Below are positions 47,653 to 58,283 of a stretch of 64,000 nt of DNA, piece by piece. Location: positions 1 through 64,000 of the forward strand of contig MU004181.1 of assembly GCA_010093605.1 (NCBI GenBank). Reading direction: 5' to 3'. Source of the stretch: Lophium mytilinum (lineage: Eukaryota; Ascomycota; Dothideomycetes; Mytilinidiales; Mytilinidiaceae). The notes beneath the pieces were generated by a model. The model made no database searches, had not been told where the DNA came from, and was given only the letters and a program-made list of their open reading frames with translations. A program made the translations under genes and the position numbers. Each line of letters begins with the position of its first letter. The first letter of the stretch is position 1.

Positions 47653-48607
47653 CCTATGTAGGAAGACACGCTTCGATACTGTTGTGTTGGAGGAGGCGAA
47701 ATCGTGAAATGACCCTGATTTACGTGTGGGTGGCAGGGTCTGAAATACCTAAAGAAATGTGGTACACGACACTACAAACCAAAAGACTTAAAGCCTCCAC
47801 ATATTGTCCAACACAAACCAATTTTTTCCATTCTCTCTTTCAGAGAGCGTGTTATACGCAAACCAAGTTTGCGAGGTGAGTATGCCCTGGAAGACACCGC
47901 AATTGCTCCAATATAGTCAAAACGCAATGACCTGGAGGCCAATTTCTTAGTAGTGAGCTCCGTCTATTCCAAACACTATGTGCGCACTCTGGCACAGACA
48001 GAATTAAAGGAGCCACATGGCATCCCCTTGGGAGAGTCCTCCAAATTGAAAGTTCGACGCAGGCTGGGCAGCAGAATGTGCAAGGCTAGTCAATCAAAAA
48101 GTGAGCAGGACATTAATCAGCAAGTTGAGATCCTACAAGTGGATTTGCTGCTTCCTAGAGATCACTGTCAGGAGGGCGCCAACATATCATTTCAACCCAT
48201 TAGCAATTGCACATGCATAAGATCTTAGATCGAGATGGGGAATTCGAGGGGATATAATACCGTAGCCGACGAGCCGTGGCTCTGAGACACTGGTATTGAG
48301 CACCTAATCAAAGATTTCATGATGTGTCTATGGCACTGTAAGGAGGCTGTCAAGGATCGCTTTCGATCTACTCGCATCAGCAAAGATGCGATATTTCAGA
48401 TTGGAACTCTCTATTGGATATTGGATGTAGGCTAATACTCGAGACCTGGGCAACAAGGATGGAAGCCTATCGTTCCATGATCGTCCAGGAGTTACCCAGC
48501 ATATTGTGGATGCCCCGCCAAGCCCAATTTGAGAGACGCCCGAGAAGGGTTCTCGAATTTAGTAGCAACGATCCGCCTCTGGAATTGAGCCCATCTGCCC
48601 AAGCCAT
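47653..48607. other. Intergenic, 955 bp
   Basis: No convincing gene or repeat. Frames on plus extending over 48414-48719 are partly shadows of the BTB gene on minus. Confidence 0.4.
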
Positions 48608-49292
48608 CTACGACATGACGCACTGTGATGGAGCGGGCGAGAAGCTCTCCTTCCCGCGAAGCAGAGTCTCCGTAATGACCCTACCGATTGGGCTGTTGAT
48701 GTCCACATTCTTCTCATAGAGCGTTCGATAGGTTGTGGCGAACTTCTGGATCTCGCTGAGTGAGCAGGCGGACAGATCCTTGCGGTATACCTTAGCGGAA
48801 GCTTTCTGCAGGCGAGGAACCTTGTACTCTTGCGCCCACAGCGAGATAAGAATGTGGGTGATGAGCTTGTTCCCATTCGTGTCAGTGGGTAGAGCGGGTG
48901 GGTAGCGATCGGTGTAGAAGTAGCGGATGCACTTCTCGACGATTGAGAGGCTATGGTTCTTGATTTCGAAGACGTTCTCGTGGGGGTCCTACATTGTTGT
49001 TAAACATTACTCCGTCCATACAAGGATGTTCTTCGGAAATTCATTACTCACCTTTGACGGGGCAATCGACCACTTTCTGAACATGCCAGAGAGCTTGTAG
49101 AGGAATGCACGATGGGCGTAGATCTCTTTGACCTTTCCTTGATAGTGGATACGGATCTTCATATCCGCAAAGAGGGCTTCATTGTAAAGGCTATGGGCGG
49201 CCTAGTCAGCTAATATAATGGATCGGATGGTGCAAAAGCAAAGATTGGGGAACTTACTCCTCGCAGTCGTCCATGAATGCGAGAGTGGACAT
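48608..49292 (-). CDS. BTB/POZ domain protein 3
   Basis: Three exons on minus: 49258-49292, 49052-49190 and 48608-48988, giving 184 residues. The first exon encodes MSTLAFMDDCE, and the phase-2 junction gives DCED-LYNEALFADMKIRIHYQGK. The BTB domain continues with AHRAFLYKLSGMFRKWSIAPSK, the second intron, then DPHENVFEIKNHSLSIVEKCIRYFYTDRY. The intron after K is in the same place as in BTB 1, 2 and 4. A C-terminal helical part ends CVMS. The acceptor of exon 2 was chosen because an in-frame stop excludes those just upstream. Confidence 0.78.
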
Positions 49293-49869
49293 CCTTGTGG
49301 TTAGACCAGTAAGTCGGATTGAGAATCTTGTGGTGGGGGTGAAGAAAAGAGTTGTGATGTGGTGTGTGGGAGAAGGGAGAGATGCAAATGAGGAGAGGCT
49401 GGTCGACGCTTCAAGGGGTAGTTATTTTAAGAGTGAAAGTGCTCAGCCTGAGGTACTCAGATTAAGAATTCACGGCTCTGGTCCTTGATCTAGCATCGCA
49501 TATTACCATTCACTCTTGTCATTCATCTCATCGGACGCGTCCGCTCTCGCCCTTTAAGTGGTTTCGTTGCCATTTCCATCATTGAGCACCCATTTCCCTA
49601 GCCCAAAGTAGGATTATGCGAGTTACCATTGAGGTGATCGTGTAGAAGCTGGACACTTCGGGGTAGCGAAACGTCGCCCTTCTCATTGAAATGAGTATCA
49701 AGTGCCGTGTTCCTTGCATTTGCCTTGCCATCGTAAGAGGTGGCTTAAGGAGGTGATTTAGTTTGGAGTCCTATGTCAAGGAGGACTATCCAAGAAGCAC
49801 ATCTAACGCCCATGGGTTCGAATTAAGGCCTCTTACGAGTATACAATCTCTTGACGTCTGATATACATC
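49293..49869. other. Intergenic, 577 bp, before the tandem array
   Basis: No gene recognised. The first weak repeat-like core of the tandem array appears at about 49912. Confidence 0.4.
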
Positions 49870-52800
49870 CTATACACTCTTACATCATGTTCATAAATCT
49901 CACGGCTCTATGGAGGCCCCTGAACGATGGTATCACACTTGCTGAAAATGCTCGAACCCGCTGTTTCTCCACAATTGATTCACGCTGCAGTGCTATATAT
50001 AATTGTCTCTACGCGGTTTATAGATGCACAAGGGTCGTCATGCGGCGATATAGTATGCCACCGACGTTCTTATCTTCTGAAGTGTGATATGGGCACCACG
50101 ACTCTTTACATCGCATTTTGCTCTCACATAACTCGTTGGCGGACTTCAGACGGTAGGTTCAGCTCTCTAGAGGAGCAACATCAATGGCCTAATCTAGGGC
50201 TTCCGCCCATTTTCATAACTCTACAAGCTTGTCATTTCCCACAGCGTAATTCACAGCGGAAGGCTTTTTACATCGCATGTATGTGAATTTGAGTCCTATC
50301 AAGGACTTCAGACGGTACCAACGGCCGATCAAAGCAGCATGACGAGTGACGCAATCAGCGCTTCCGCTCATTTTGAACGTACTACTGGCTTGTTTTCGTG
50401 TAGCGTGACTCTCACCCTATAGCTTCCCACATTATGTTTAAACGGATCTCGACTTATAAAGGACTTCAGATGGTACCAACCACTTGCCAACTTAGCATCA
50501 CAAATGACCGTTATCAGTAAGACCGCTCATTGTCTAGACTCTACTGGCTTGTCATTTCCTGTAGCGTCATTTACACCCCATGGCTCCTTACATCGTATGT
50601 AGGTGGATTTCAGACCTATAGAGGGCTTCAGACGGTACCAACAGCCCATCAAAGCAGCACCGTGACCCACGTCAATCAGTGCTTCCGCCCATTTACGAGA
50701 CTGTAAGATGCTGGTATTCCCTACAACGTAATCCATAGTGCAGGGCATGTTACATCGTATGTAAACAAATTTTGGCCCTAGAAAGAACGTCGGACGGCAC
50801 CCACCGCACTCCAAAGTAGCGTCGCGATTGATTTCAATTAGTTTGCCATGCGTTTCCAAGGTTCTACGGGGCTGAGATCTCTTCCGGTAGGATTTACGCT
50901 GCAGGGTATGCTACATCACGCGTATACCAACTCCCGTTCTACAGGCCACCTCAGACGGTAGCTACAGCTCTCCAAAGCTGAAGCGGAGGGAGCCATACTT
51001 AGGGCTCAGCGCGTTTTTCAAGATCGAATAAAGCAAATTATCCGGAGAAGTAAATCACACTGCGGGGCATTTTACATCGTGTATAAATAATACTTAGCTC
51101 TACAGAGCACCTCTAATAGCAGCTATATGGTTTCATGACTGTAGCACAAAGGTTTCAAGTTCGGGCTTCGATGCGTTTGCAAGGTTTCAAGGGCCTATAT
51201 TTGCTACAGCGTGATTTACGCTGCAACGTTTGTGACATCGTATCCACACCTTTTTGGGCGTTACAGAGGACTCCAAACGGTATCTACGGCTTTTCACAGC
51301 ATATCACGATCGATTTCAATCTATAGTTCGGCACGGTTTCGAAGCTTCTATAGGCCTGATGTCGCTTACAGCGGGATTCACGGTGTACGGCTTGTGACAT
51401 TGCACCCATACATTTCTTGGTGTCAGAGAATACTCCAAACGGTGCCTACGGCGTTACGAAATAGATCGCGATTGACTTCGATCCGTGCTTCCCCAAATTT
51501 TCAAGCTTCTATAAGGATCATATTATCTGCAGTGTGATCTACGCTGCATAGCTTGTTACATCGTACCTATATATTCTAGGGGTCACAGAAGATTCCAGAC
51601 GGTAGCTTTGGAGGTGCAGACCGCTTCTCAAATGGCTTCAATGTTCAGTTCCGTCTAATATCAAGGTGCTAAGCTGCTCCGAATCTATGAAGGTTTGATC
51701 CATAGTTAGCGGCTCAGTACATCGTATCTCAATCTTTTGGCCTTGCTATAGGACTTCAGACGGTAGCTTCAGCGTTCCAGAACAACTTCATATGGAGGCT
51801 AACTGGCACGTCCGGGTAAGTTCAGTCTTGTTGGAGGGCCGTTTGTGCCCCGACGAAATTTACATTGCGAGGCTTTTGACATCGTGGTTCGATATCTTAG
51901 CGTCTTTCGAGCGCACTCCTATAGTGGCACCTGCGTTCCAGAACAACGTTCTATAGAGCCTGATCGCCATGTCCGTTTGATTTCAGTCTTCTATAAGGCT
52001 ACGTTTTTTTTGAAGCGCAATATATGATGCAGGGCTGTTAACATCGTGTCTCGACGATTTGGAGCCTTTCGAGGGCACTCAAACGGTAGCTTTGGCGTCC
52101 TAAAGCGTTATTCAATAGGGTCTAATCGGCATGTCCGTGTAATATCGGTTTCGTAGGAAGCTGCTTTTCGCCACAGGGTAAAATACGGTGCATGGCTTCT
52201 GACATCGTATCTCGATAATTCAGAGCCCTATGAGGGCACTCTTACGGTAGCACCGGCACTTTAGAACTGCAGTCTATGGAGTATAATACGCATGTTCGCG
52301 TGATTTCAGTCTCGTGGGAAGCTTCATCTTACCGCAGTGTGATATACACTGCATGGGTTTTGACATCATATCTTGATAAATTAGAACCTTTCGAGCGCAG
52401 CCTTACGGTGGCATTACTGTTCCAAATACCTTCATAGAAGGTTTCCATTCACTGTTTCTTGCGGTTTTAATATCTTTAACTGTTGATTTTAGCCTTGACG
52501 TGATCTATGCATAAAGGGTCTTTACATCATGAATAGATCTATCAGGGCTCGATGGAGGACTCCAGACGGTGGCTACAGTACCGCAGAAGAGCAGCCTAAC
52601 AGATGCCATTTAGCGTCTTAGTATGTTTTCTTTCTATTACGAAGACGCTATTTTCTATGGCCCAATATAGCCAGCCAGGCGTATGACATCGTATCTCTGT
52701 AAGCAGGGCGCTATGGCGGACCTCTAACGGTGGTATCAGCCTTGCAAAGAGTTCGACAGGAAGTTCCAATTCGGTGGCTTTTGCTATTTCAACGTCCTGA

Positions 52801-52985
52801 AGTGTTAGATATAGACAGGACATGAATCAGGCTTTGAGGCTCTTGACATCGTGAACTGACTTCTTCCGGATCGATGGAAGACTCCAGACGGTAGCATCAC
52901 TACTGCAAGACGACTGTACGATGAGTTCAATTACGGTGACGCTAGAGATCACTTCAGAAAAAGCATGGATAGTGCCATTGCAAGG
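49870..52985 (+). repeat. Diverged tandem array, 161-bp period, at least 18 units
   Basis: A core like GGACTTCAGACGGTAGC recurs at about 50141, 50303, 50461, 50624, 50785, 50946, 51105, 51268, 51429, 51590, 51751, 51911, 52072, 52233, 52394, 52555, 52718 and 52878. The mean step is 161.0 bp and single steps range from 158 to 163. A second core, TTKACATCGTAT, lies about 35-40 bp before it in most units, and a GCGTGATTTACGCTGC-like block lies further upstream. Between cores the units differ strongly. A possible extra unit with different spacing lies at about 49912. No gene is present. It looks like an old satellite or a spacing-constrained array. It is not CRISPR: fungal, units too long, no constant spacers. 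Confidence 0.88.
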
Positions 52986-53166
52986 GAAACACAATTCAAT
53001 TCGCACCAGAATCTGTCTTCGGCTCCCGGTCTCTATCTACCCCCAAGGCCCTCTCCACGCCGCCGTCTTCCACGCATCACGCCCGAAGAACCACTCCAAT
53101 TCTGACCGCAGCAGCTCACGACCCCGAAAACTACTCCTAAACCCCCCCCACCTCCCCGCCCCCCCC

Positions 53167-53278
53167 GAAGGTGCCCTCCTTTGTGCAGTTCCAGGTGGTC
53201 GATATGTGATCTGGGACTCAATAGCCCCAGGTCTCCCACATATCGGCCACCTCGAATTGCACAAATTCGGGCACCCTC
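53167..53278. repeat. Imperfect inverted repeat, about 50-bp arms
   Basis: The left arm (53167-53218) read forward and the right arm (53226-53278) read in reverse both give GTGCCC......TTTGTGCARTTC, then AGGTGGYCGATATGTG. The loop is about 7 bp. The right arm is the end of the MIF4G-like coding sequence (VPEFVQFEVADMW). The left arm is therefore an inverted copy of that 3' end, which would read VPSFVQFQVVDM and then stop on the plus strand. GC-rich, CT-rich DNA (53040-53170) leads into it. Confidence 0.75.
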
Positions 53279-53967
53279 TCGTCCACCGCCAACCTCCCCA
53301 GGTCCTGCCCCAACTCCGCCATCCACTCCTCCCCTCCGGCTCCCCCCTCCTCTCCCCATCCTCCCGTCTCCCCCGCCAACTTCTCCTTGATGTCCGTGAG
53401 GAACATCAACAAAACTTCAATATCACCGCCGTCTTCCTCCCTCTCTCCGTTGATGATGGTCTTCGCCGCCGCAAACACCGTCATTCCCAGCACGTTGAGC
53501 GGCGCGGTCGGGGGCAGCTTGTACAGCTCGCCCAGTAGGGCCACGCAGCCGGTGCTCCGCGTCTCCTTCTTCTCGAAGTCCGACAAGAGTTGGCCGAAGA
53601 GGAGGCGGCGGATGAGGGCGACGCCGCGGAGGGGCCGGCCGCGCGTGTTCTTGGTGGCCTCGTCGGTGGTGTTGGCGGCGACGAGGGTGCCGAGGCGGTT
53701 GAGGAGGGCGGCGCCGGAGACTGACCAGGTGGGGGCGGTCCAGGCGCGGTGGTACACCACCATGAGGGCGACGCGGAGGGTGTAGGCGTCGGGCTCGGCT
53801 GGGCTCCGGGCATTGATGAGGCCGGCGAGCGGGGCGGCGTGGGCGTCGAGGGTGGAGGGCGTGAGGGCGGGCATGGCGTCGACGAGGGCCTTGACCTGCT
53901 CCTTGATGGAGTGGGTGGGGGCGGTCGCGGCAGTGTTGGCGGACGGGGTGGCTCCGAACGTGCTCAT
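53218..53967 (-). CDS. MIF4G-like protein
   Basis: One exon, 249 residues from MSTFGATPSANTAA. An upstream ATG at 54147 is in frame, but the 60 extra residues are low-complexity His/Thr/Ser and read like leader DNA. The middle shows the helical-repeat layout of MIF4G domains: RRLLFGQLLSDFEKKE, then GCVALLGELYKLP, then DIEVLLMFLTDIKEKLA. In the family these form a HEAT-like solenoid that binds RNA or eIF4A-type helicases, as in eIF4G. The full eIF4G context is absent, so this is a short stand-alone member. The last codons form one arm of an inverted repeat. Confidence 0.68.
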   Translation of the reverse strand: MSTFGATPSANTAATAPTHSIKEQVKALVDAMPALTPSTLDAHAAPLAGLINARSPAEPDAYTLRVALMVVYHRAWTAPTWSVSGAALLNRLGTLVAANTTDEATKNTRGRPLRGVALIRRLLFGQLLSDFEKKETRSTGCVALLGELYKLPPTAPLNVLGMTVFAAAKTIINGEREEDGGDIEVLLMFLTDIKEKLAGETGGWGEEGGAGGEEWMAELGQDLGRLAVDERVPEFVQFEVADMWETWGY

Positions 53968-55432
53968 GATGGCGGTGGAGGCGGCGGAGACTTGGTGGTG
54001 GTGGTCTGGGTGGTGACGACTGGCCGTGGCCTTTGTGATGATGATGATGGTGCTGGTGGTGCTGGTGCTGGTGCCGCTGTGTGTGTGTGTAGGCAAGGAG
54101 CTGAGGTTGTGAACTGGAAAAAGAAGATTTGGAGGTGGGTGGGCCATGGATATATAGTCAGGCGAATTCGGCTACCTTCACTTAGACCAGTGAAGGTGCA
54201 ACAGGCACCAGAAGCGAGCGCGGGTCCTGTCTGCGGCATGGCCTGGCCGCCAGGCGGGTGTTGGAGGGGTGATCACTAGTGAAGTGGGCGCTAACGTGAG
54301 CAGCTTGGAGAAGCTGGGCGTGAGGATCTTGGAGCTACCTACATCTTTTATACTGGACTGGCCACAGCTGCAGTATGGTTACCCTTCTTATATATGCAAT
54401 GGCAAGACATAGGTATGGGGCAGTGGAGTGTACATGTCAATTGGACTCGGTCAGTGACAGACTTGGAGCGGAGTCTTTTGGGATTGGAGGACCTGGAGGA
54501 GTTGGACGGTCAATGAAACGCTCTGGAGAACTGTGAGAGTGGCATTCAGGCCGGGTAGATTGATTCCATTGCCGTGGAGGGTCCTGGAGCTTCAATAATA
54601 TATCGATTGATGTTTACTTCCGTGTAATTGAGGCTTAGCAGGGTGCAGGCAGCTCTAAGAGCGACATGGGGAACCTGCATCCTTACTACAAGATTCGGAA
54701 CTTCGAAGCGGATGGTTTCTGGATGGAGTTGGTCTCGAAGTTGTTAATGTACACTCAATATCCTGACGTTCATCACCGGGAACCTACAGGCGTTCCAAGA
54801 CACTAGAACGGGTAGAGGCGAACGTGTAAGCCATCCTCAAGGAATTCTGCAGGATGTGGACAGCGAGGCGAAGTGACAAAATGATTATCCAGGGGTGTAG
54901 CTGTGGGCTGAAGAGTAGACTGTGCTTATAGCGGTATCTTAGTGGTAAAATCGACCCCTCAGAAGTCTTGATCCCGAACGCTAAGCTACTCCAGGTAAGT
55001 TGCATAGCAGTGTTCTGTGCGCTGCGTAGCCATAAAGCTGTGTAGGGCAAATTTTTAACTCGCTGCGAGAAAGTGGATTCAACACTGACTCGACTCTGCC
55101 GCGCGTCAAGCCGCCATTGGACGTGGCGGTGGCGAGCCTGAGGGCTAACATTGGATTTCAACGCGAGACTGAGAGATGTATGTGACCTCTCGACAGCTAC
55201 TGTACGCGCTGGTGTGCGTGCTGAAGGGCGTCTGACGCCTCTATAGATCAGCACACGTGAACGAAAACAAATTACCATCTATAAAGTAATTGGAATACAG
55301 TGAATGAAGCCATCTACAGAGACCCCTACATGCACGCTAGACAACCACAAATGACTCCAGTTGGAGGGTTTCACCCCTCTCGAACCGGAGCGCAACCCAA
55401 AAAGACAAAAAGAAGCACATTCACCCCTCCGC
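53968..55432. other. Intergenic, 1.5 kb
   Basis: It has a short GT microsatellite at about 54077-54092 and CT/TG-rich leader DNA of the MIF4G-like gene. A minus-strand frame at 54784-55278 shows no family resemblance. Nothing else recognised until the B-box-like site of the U6 locus. Confidence 0.4.
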
Positions 55433-55442
55433 GACTCGAACC
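55433..55442 (-). promoter_or_regulatory. B-box-like RNA polymerase III element downstream of U6
   Basis: The minus strand reads GGTTCGAGTC, a full match to the core of the tRNA-type B box (GGTTCGANTC). It lies about 30 bp after the T-run of the U6-like gene. Yeast U6 also uses a B box downstream of its terminator to recruit TFIIIC, so the position makes sense. Confidence 0.6.
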
Positions 55443-55470
55443 CCAACCACCCGTCACCAAAAAAAACTTC

Positions 55471-55477
55471 AAAAAAA
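55471..55477 (-). terminator. T-run, Pol III terminator of U6-like gene
   Basis: Seven T residues in a row on the minus strand at the end of the U6-like sequence, as Pol III requires. Confidence 0.75.
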
Positions 55478-55574
55478 TTTGTAGCTACTCTTTGATAAAG
55501 CGTGTCATCCTTAGTGCAGGGGCCAATGCTAATCTTCTCTGGGATCGCAACAATAGACCATGTGCCCGAAGGCG
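55474..55574 (-). ncRNA. U6 spliceosomal RNA, diverged copy
   Basis: The minus strand contains CAGAGAAGATTAGCAT and then GGCCCCTGCACTAAGGATGA followed by CACGC. These are the centre and internal stem-loop of U6 snRNA, nearly identical to other ascomycete U6. The predicted 5' end near 55574 gives a stem-loop, GCC-TTCG-GGC, as in other U6 RNAs, and lies 30 bp from a TATA box. The AGC catalytic triad is present (TTAGCAT). Two changes are striking: the invariant ACAGAGA box reads CCAGAGA with one extra base before it, and one T is added after AGCAT (AGCATTGGCCCC). U6 pairs with the 5' splice site through ACAGAGA, so this copy may be a pseudogene or variant, though its promoter parts and terminator are intact. 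Confidence 0.85.
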
Positions 55575-55597
55575 AAGTTCGTTGAATTTAAAGTAAA

Positions 55598-55603
55598 TAT
55601 ATA
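55598..55603 (-). promoter_or_regulatory. TATA box of U6-like gene
   Basis: TATATA on the minus strand (within TCTATATATTTAC), with its upstream edge 30 bp before the proposed U6 5' end. This spacing is normal for Pol III U6 promoters. Confidence 0.65.
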
Positions 55604-56840
55604 GACCCAGAAACGGGCGGGGTCAGTGCACGGTTGTACGCGCCCCACCACAACAACGGCCCTCGTAGGCCGCGAGAACTTCGGCAAAGGGGTCTTTAGG
55701 CATGTGCGAACAGCTAGGCGGGCTCATAGCCAGTGTGCGCGAGCTCACTGTCGCCGGCGGCTCCGCGGGCCAGCGCCTACGGCCAGCGGACGGGCTGGGC
55801 TGCAAGCCTTTGCAGTTTGTGAGCAGTTATAAGAGAGAAACAGCTATGTCGTACTCATTACAGCGAGCTTCAACACACTTTTCTTATGTCTCTGCATACG
55901 ACGTCGCCCAAGTGGAAGTTCGAGGCCAAACAATGGTAGCGCGTGCAAACAATTGAGTCCGAGCCGCCCATCCGAGTCCCACAACGCCCCTACACCTCCC
56001 CCGTTCCAAAAAGGACACCAAAGTCTACTTGCGGCCTTGTTCAGGTACTACTGGCCTCTTCACAGAGTCATCAAGCATTAGGAAGGACCGGCTGTCCAAT
56101 CGCTGTACCTTCACCCGCCTCCACCTGCTCTACAAACAGGCCACAAGGTCCACACTCAACCTACTCTAGTTGCCAGCTCGTAGTCGGGCAGCTCTTCGAC
56201 GATCTATTGCCAAACCTCAGGACGCTACTGCCTCCGCACGCCCGGCGCATTATAAACAGTTACTACTTCCATTCACTCAAGACTCCCGCATTACAGCTAT
56301 GAGTGATGGGTTATTTGGCTTTCAGGGATGGGTAATCATTTCCACAGGAGGGTAGATACATGGATTATGTTTAGAGGCAGGGACGGGTGATATACGCGAA
56401 CCTAGGGGGGGGGGAATGGGAGAGATAAAGGTTAGACATTGATGGCGAACGGGGCTTTCAATTTAACGGGGATGTATACATGTCTTTGCGAAATGGAAGA
56501 TGCAGCACTCATTTCGCAAGTTGTTGCTCGCTAGAGGCAAACAAATGGACCAGGAATGGGGGTGTCAGTGATCAGGTAGTCTATGGTTGTATTTCAAGAA
56601 GTGAGTGAAAAGCTTTCTGCTTTATAGAATCACTGGTCGTGCATACTTACATGAGGGCGGGATATTGGAACAATGGTAGTTCACGCCTTCGTAGTGGCAA
56701 TAGTTGAAGAATTAATGTGTTGAAACAATCGACTACCATGACGGCAGGATGTGGCCCAAGCCAAGGTAGCTCTGTTGAAAAGCCGATCTGGGTATACTAC
56801 GCCACTGAAAAGAACCCTCACACCGTCCGCTCTCCCACTT
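55604..56840. other. Intergenic, 1.2 kb
   Basis: GC-rich just upstream of the U6-like gene, then mixed. A plus frame at 55943-56302 has no family resemblance. A G-run lies near 56405-56415. No gene recognised. Confidence 0.4.
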
Positions 56841-58283
56841 TCAACCCTCAAGCCTCTCCGCCTCGCGCCTCCAAAACTCCACCAACTCCTTCATCCTTAT
56901 CCTCTCATTCGGCTCCTTGCGTCTACACGCGCCCACCACCTCCCTCCAGCTCTCCGGCATCTCCTCCGTCATCGTCGTCCAAACAACCCCATTCTTAATG
57001 CCATCTCCATAAACATCCACAATTTCCTGCAAATGGTCCAACGCCACCTGCTCCAACAACTGCCACATCACCGTCCCAAGGCTCCACACTTCCGCCAGCT
57101 CCACGGCCTTCGGGCACTGCTTCTTCCACTCCGCGAACACAACCCAGCCCGGAGACCCGATCCAGTTGTTCCGCCGCGAAGGGCCGGTGTAGCGCTTGTA
57201 CAGCACCGGCGCATCGTCGCCTATGACCTCCGAAGCAGCCATATCCGCAACAGCGAGGTCAAACTCGCCGTTCGCCTCAGGCGCGAGGGTGAACGAGTTC
57301 GCACCGCACTGCTCCCAGTCGATAACGATGAGGTTCGCGTCGTTATCTAGCAGCGTGTTCGCGGTTTTGAGGTCCTGGTGCCACGCGCCGTCCACAGAAT
57401 GAGCGTGGTAGAGGGCGGAGGCCAGCTGGAAGCACCACCGCGCCTTGTAGTGGAGTGGGATCTGCACTTCGTACTCTATGGCTTCACCAATCGCTGCGGC
57501 GACGGAGAGCTTCGGGTAGTACGGGTACAATGCGCCGCAGATCAGGGGCTCGCCGTAGCGGTCTTGCTGGAAGGTAGCAAAGGCGAGGGGCGGCGGCATG
57601 ATGTTTGGGTGGGGAGAGAGCACGGTGCTGAGCATCTCCAGCTCGCGGTAGATGCCGGCGAGGTGGTTGCGGTAGGTGGGCGGGTCGAACGCCAGGTAGT
57701 CGGCGAAGGAGAGGCCTTTGTACACCATGAGGGTGTCTGGGGCGCCTTTGGTCAGGACTTTCATCGCGCCGCCGCGGTAGGAGGAGAACGCGGTGAGGAA
57801 GCGGATCTCCGAGAGCGGGGTCAGGGTGACGGGGACGGGCTGGCCGGAGAGGTGGAGGTGCTTGGAGCCGACGAGCTCGGAGATGGTCTTGAGGGAGCGG
57901 ACGAAGGGGTAGAAGGAGTGGAAGTTCTCTTTGCTCTGTAGGTCCGGGGAGTCGGGCTTGGTGGAGATGTTCAGGATCTCCTCGTCTTTGAACTCGCGGT
58001 CGCCCAGCACGGCTATCGCATCAGAAACGCAGGTTTCTACCATTGCTTTGATATCATCGGGTGGAATCAACGAACGCCCACCCTTTCCCATGGCGTCAAG
58101 CCCTAAGAACGCGTTGACGATGCGGCTCTCTAGGACTTCTTGATCTTGAATGCAGACGGTGATGCGGCGGAGGGAGTGCCTGTGTTGGAGGACTGCGTAG
58201 ACGGTTCTGCGCGGCCTGTTGCCTTTGAGGTTGAAGAGCTCCCATGCTGGCTCAGCGGTGCCGGTCATCTCGACGTCGGCCAT
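56841..58283 (-). CDS. Atypical protein-kinase-like protein
   Basis: One exon, 480 residues, starting MADVEMTGTAEPAWELF. The C-terminal 300 residues follow a kinase fold: RGGAMKVLTKG and LMVYKGLS in the N-lobe, YRELEMLSTVLSPHPNIMPP for the C-helix region, and DGAWHQDLKTANTLLDN for the catalytic loop (HQD in place of HRD, about residue 302). IVIDWEQCG follows where DFG is expected (about 320). The catalytic Asp, Lys and Asn are kept. The metal-binding Asp is present, but Phe-Gly are replaced by Trp-Glu. A VWSLGTVMWQLLEQV block corresponds to helix F. HxDLK plus DWE suggests a divergent fungal kinase family; activity is uncertain. The N-terminal 150 residues are of unknown type. Confidence 0.8.
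   Translation of the reverse strand: MADVEMTGTAEPAWELFNLKGNRPRRTVYAVLQHRHSLRRITVCIQDQEVLESRIVNAFLGLDAMGKGGRSLIPPDDIKAMVETCVSDAIAVLGDREFKDEEILNISTKPDSPDLQSKENFHSFYPFVRSLKTISELVGSKHLHLSGQPVPVTLTPLSEIRFLTAFSSYRGGAMKVLTKGAPDTLMVYKGLSFADYLAFDPPTYRNHLAGIYRELEMLSTVLSPHPNIMPPPLAFATFQQDRYGEPLICGALYPYYPKLSVAAAIGEAIEYEVQIPLHYKARWCFQLASALYHAHSVDGAWHQDLKTANTLLDNDANLIVIDWEQCGANSFTLAPEANGEFDLAVADMAASEVIGDDAPVLYKRYTGPSRRNNWIGSPGWVVFAEWKKQCPKAVELAEVWSLGTVMWQLLEQVALDHLQEIVDVYGDGIKNGVVWTTMTEEMPESWREVVGACRRKEPNERIRMKELVEFWRREAERLEG

Noticed and set aside
49870-52985. CRISPR-like array
   Set aside because: Eukaryotic gene context, unit length 161 bp, repeats diverged, no constant repeat alternating with unique spacers.
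53968-54147. Upstream in-frame start of the MIF4G-like gene
   Set aside because: The 60 added residues are His/Thr/Ser low-complexity from microsatellite-like DNA; the downstream ATG begins family-like sequence.
54920-54990. tRNA-like 5' half (TATCTTAGTGGTAAAAT resembles an A box and D loop)
   Set aside because: No B box or T arm follows, and no acceptor stem closes it.
54784-55278. 164-codon minus-strand frame
   Set aside because: Composition and residue pattern look random, no family motif, and it runs through a region with no other gene signs.
55943-56302. 119-codon plus-strand frame rich in Pro and Ser
   Set aside because: No recognised family; the pattern fits chance reading of GC-rich intergenic DNA.
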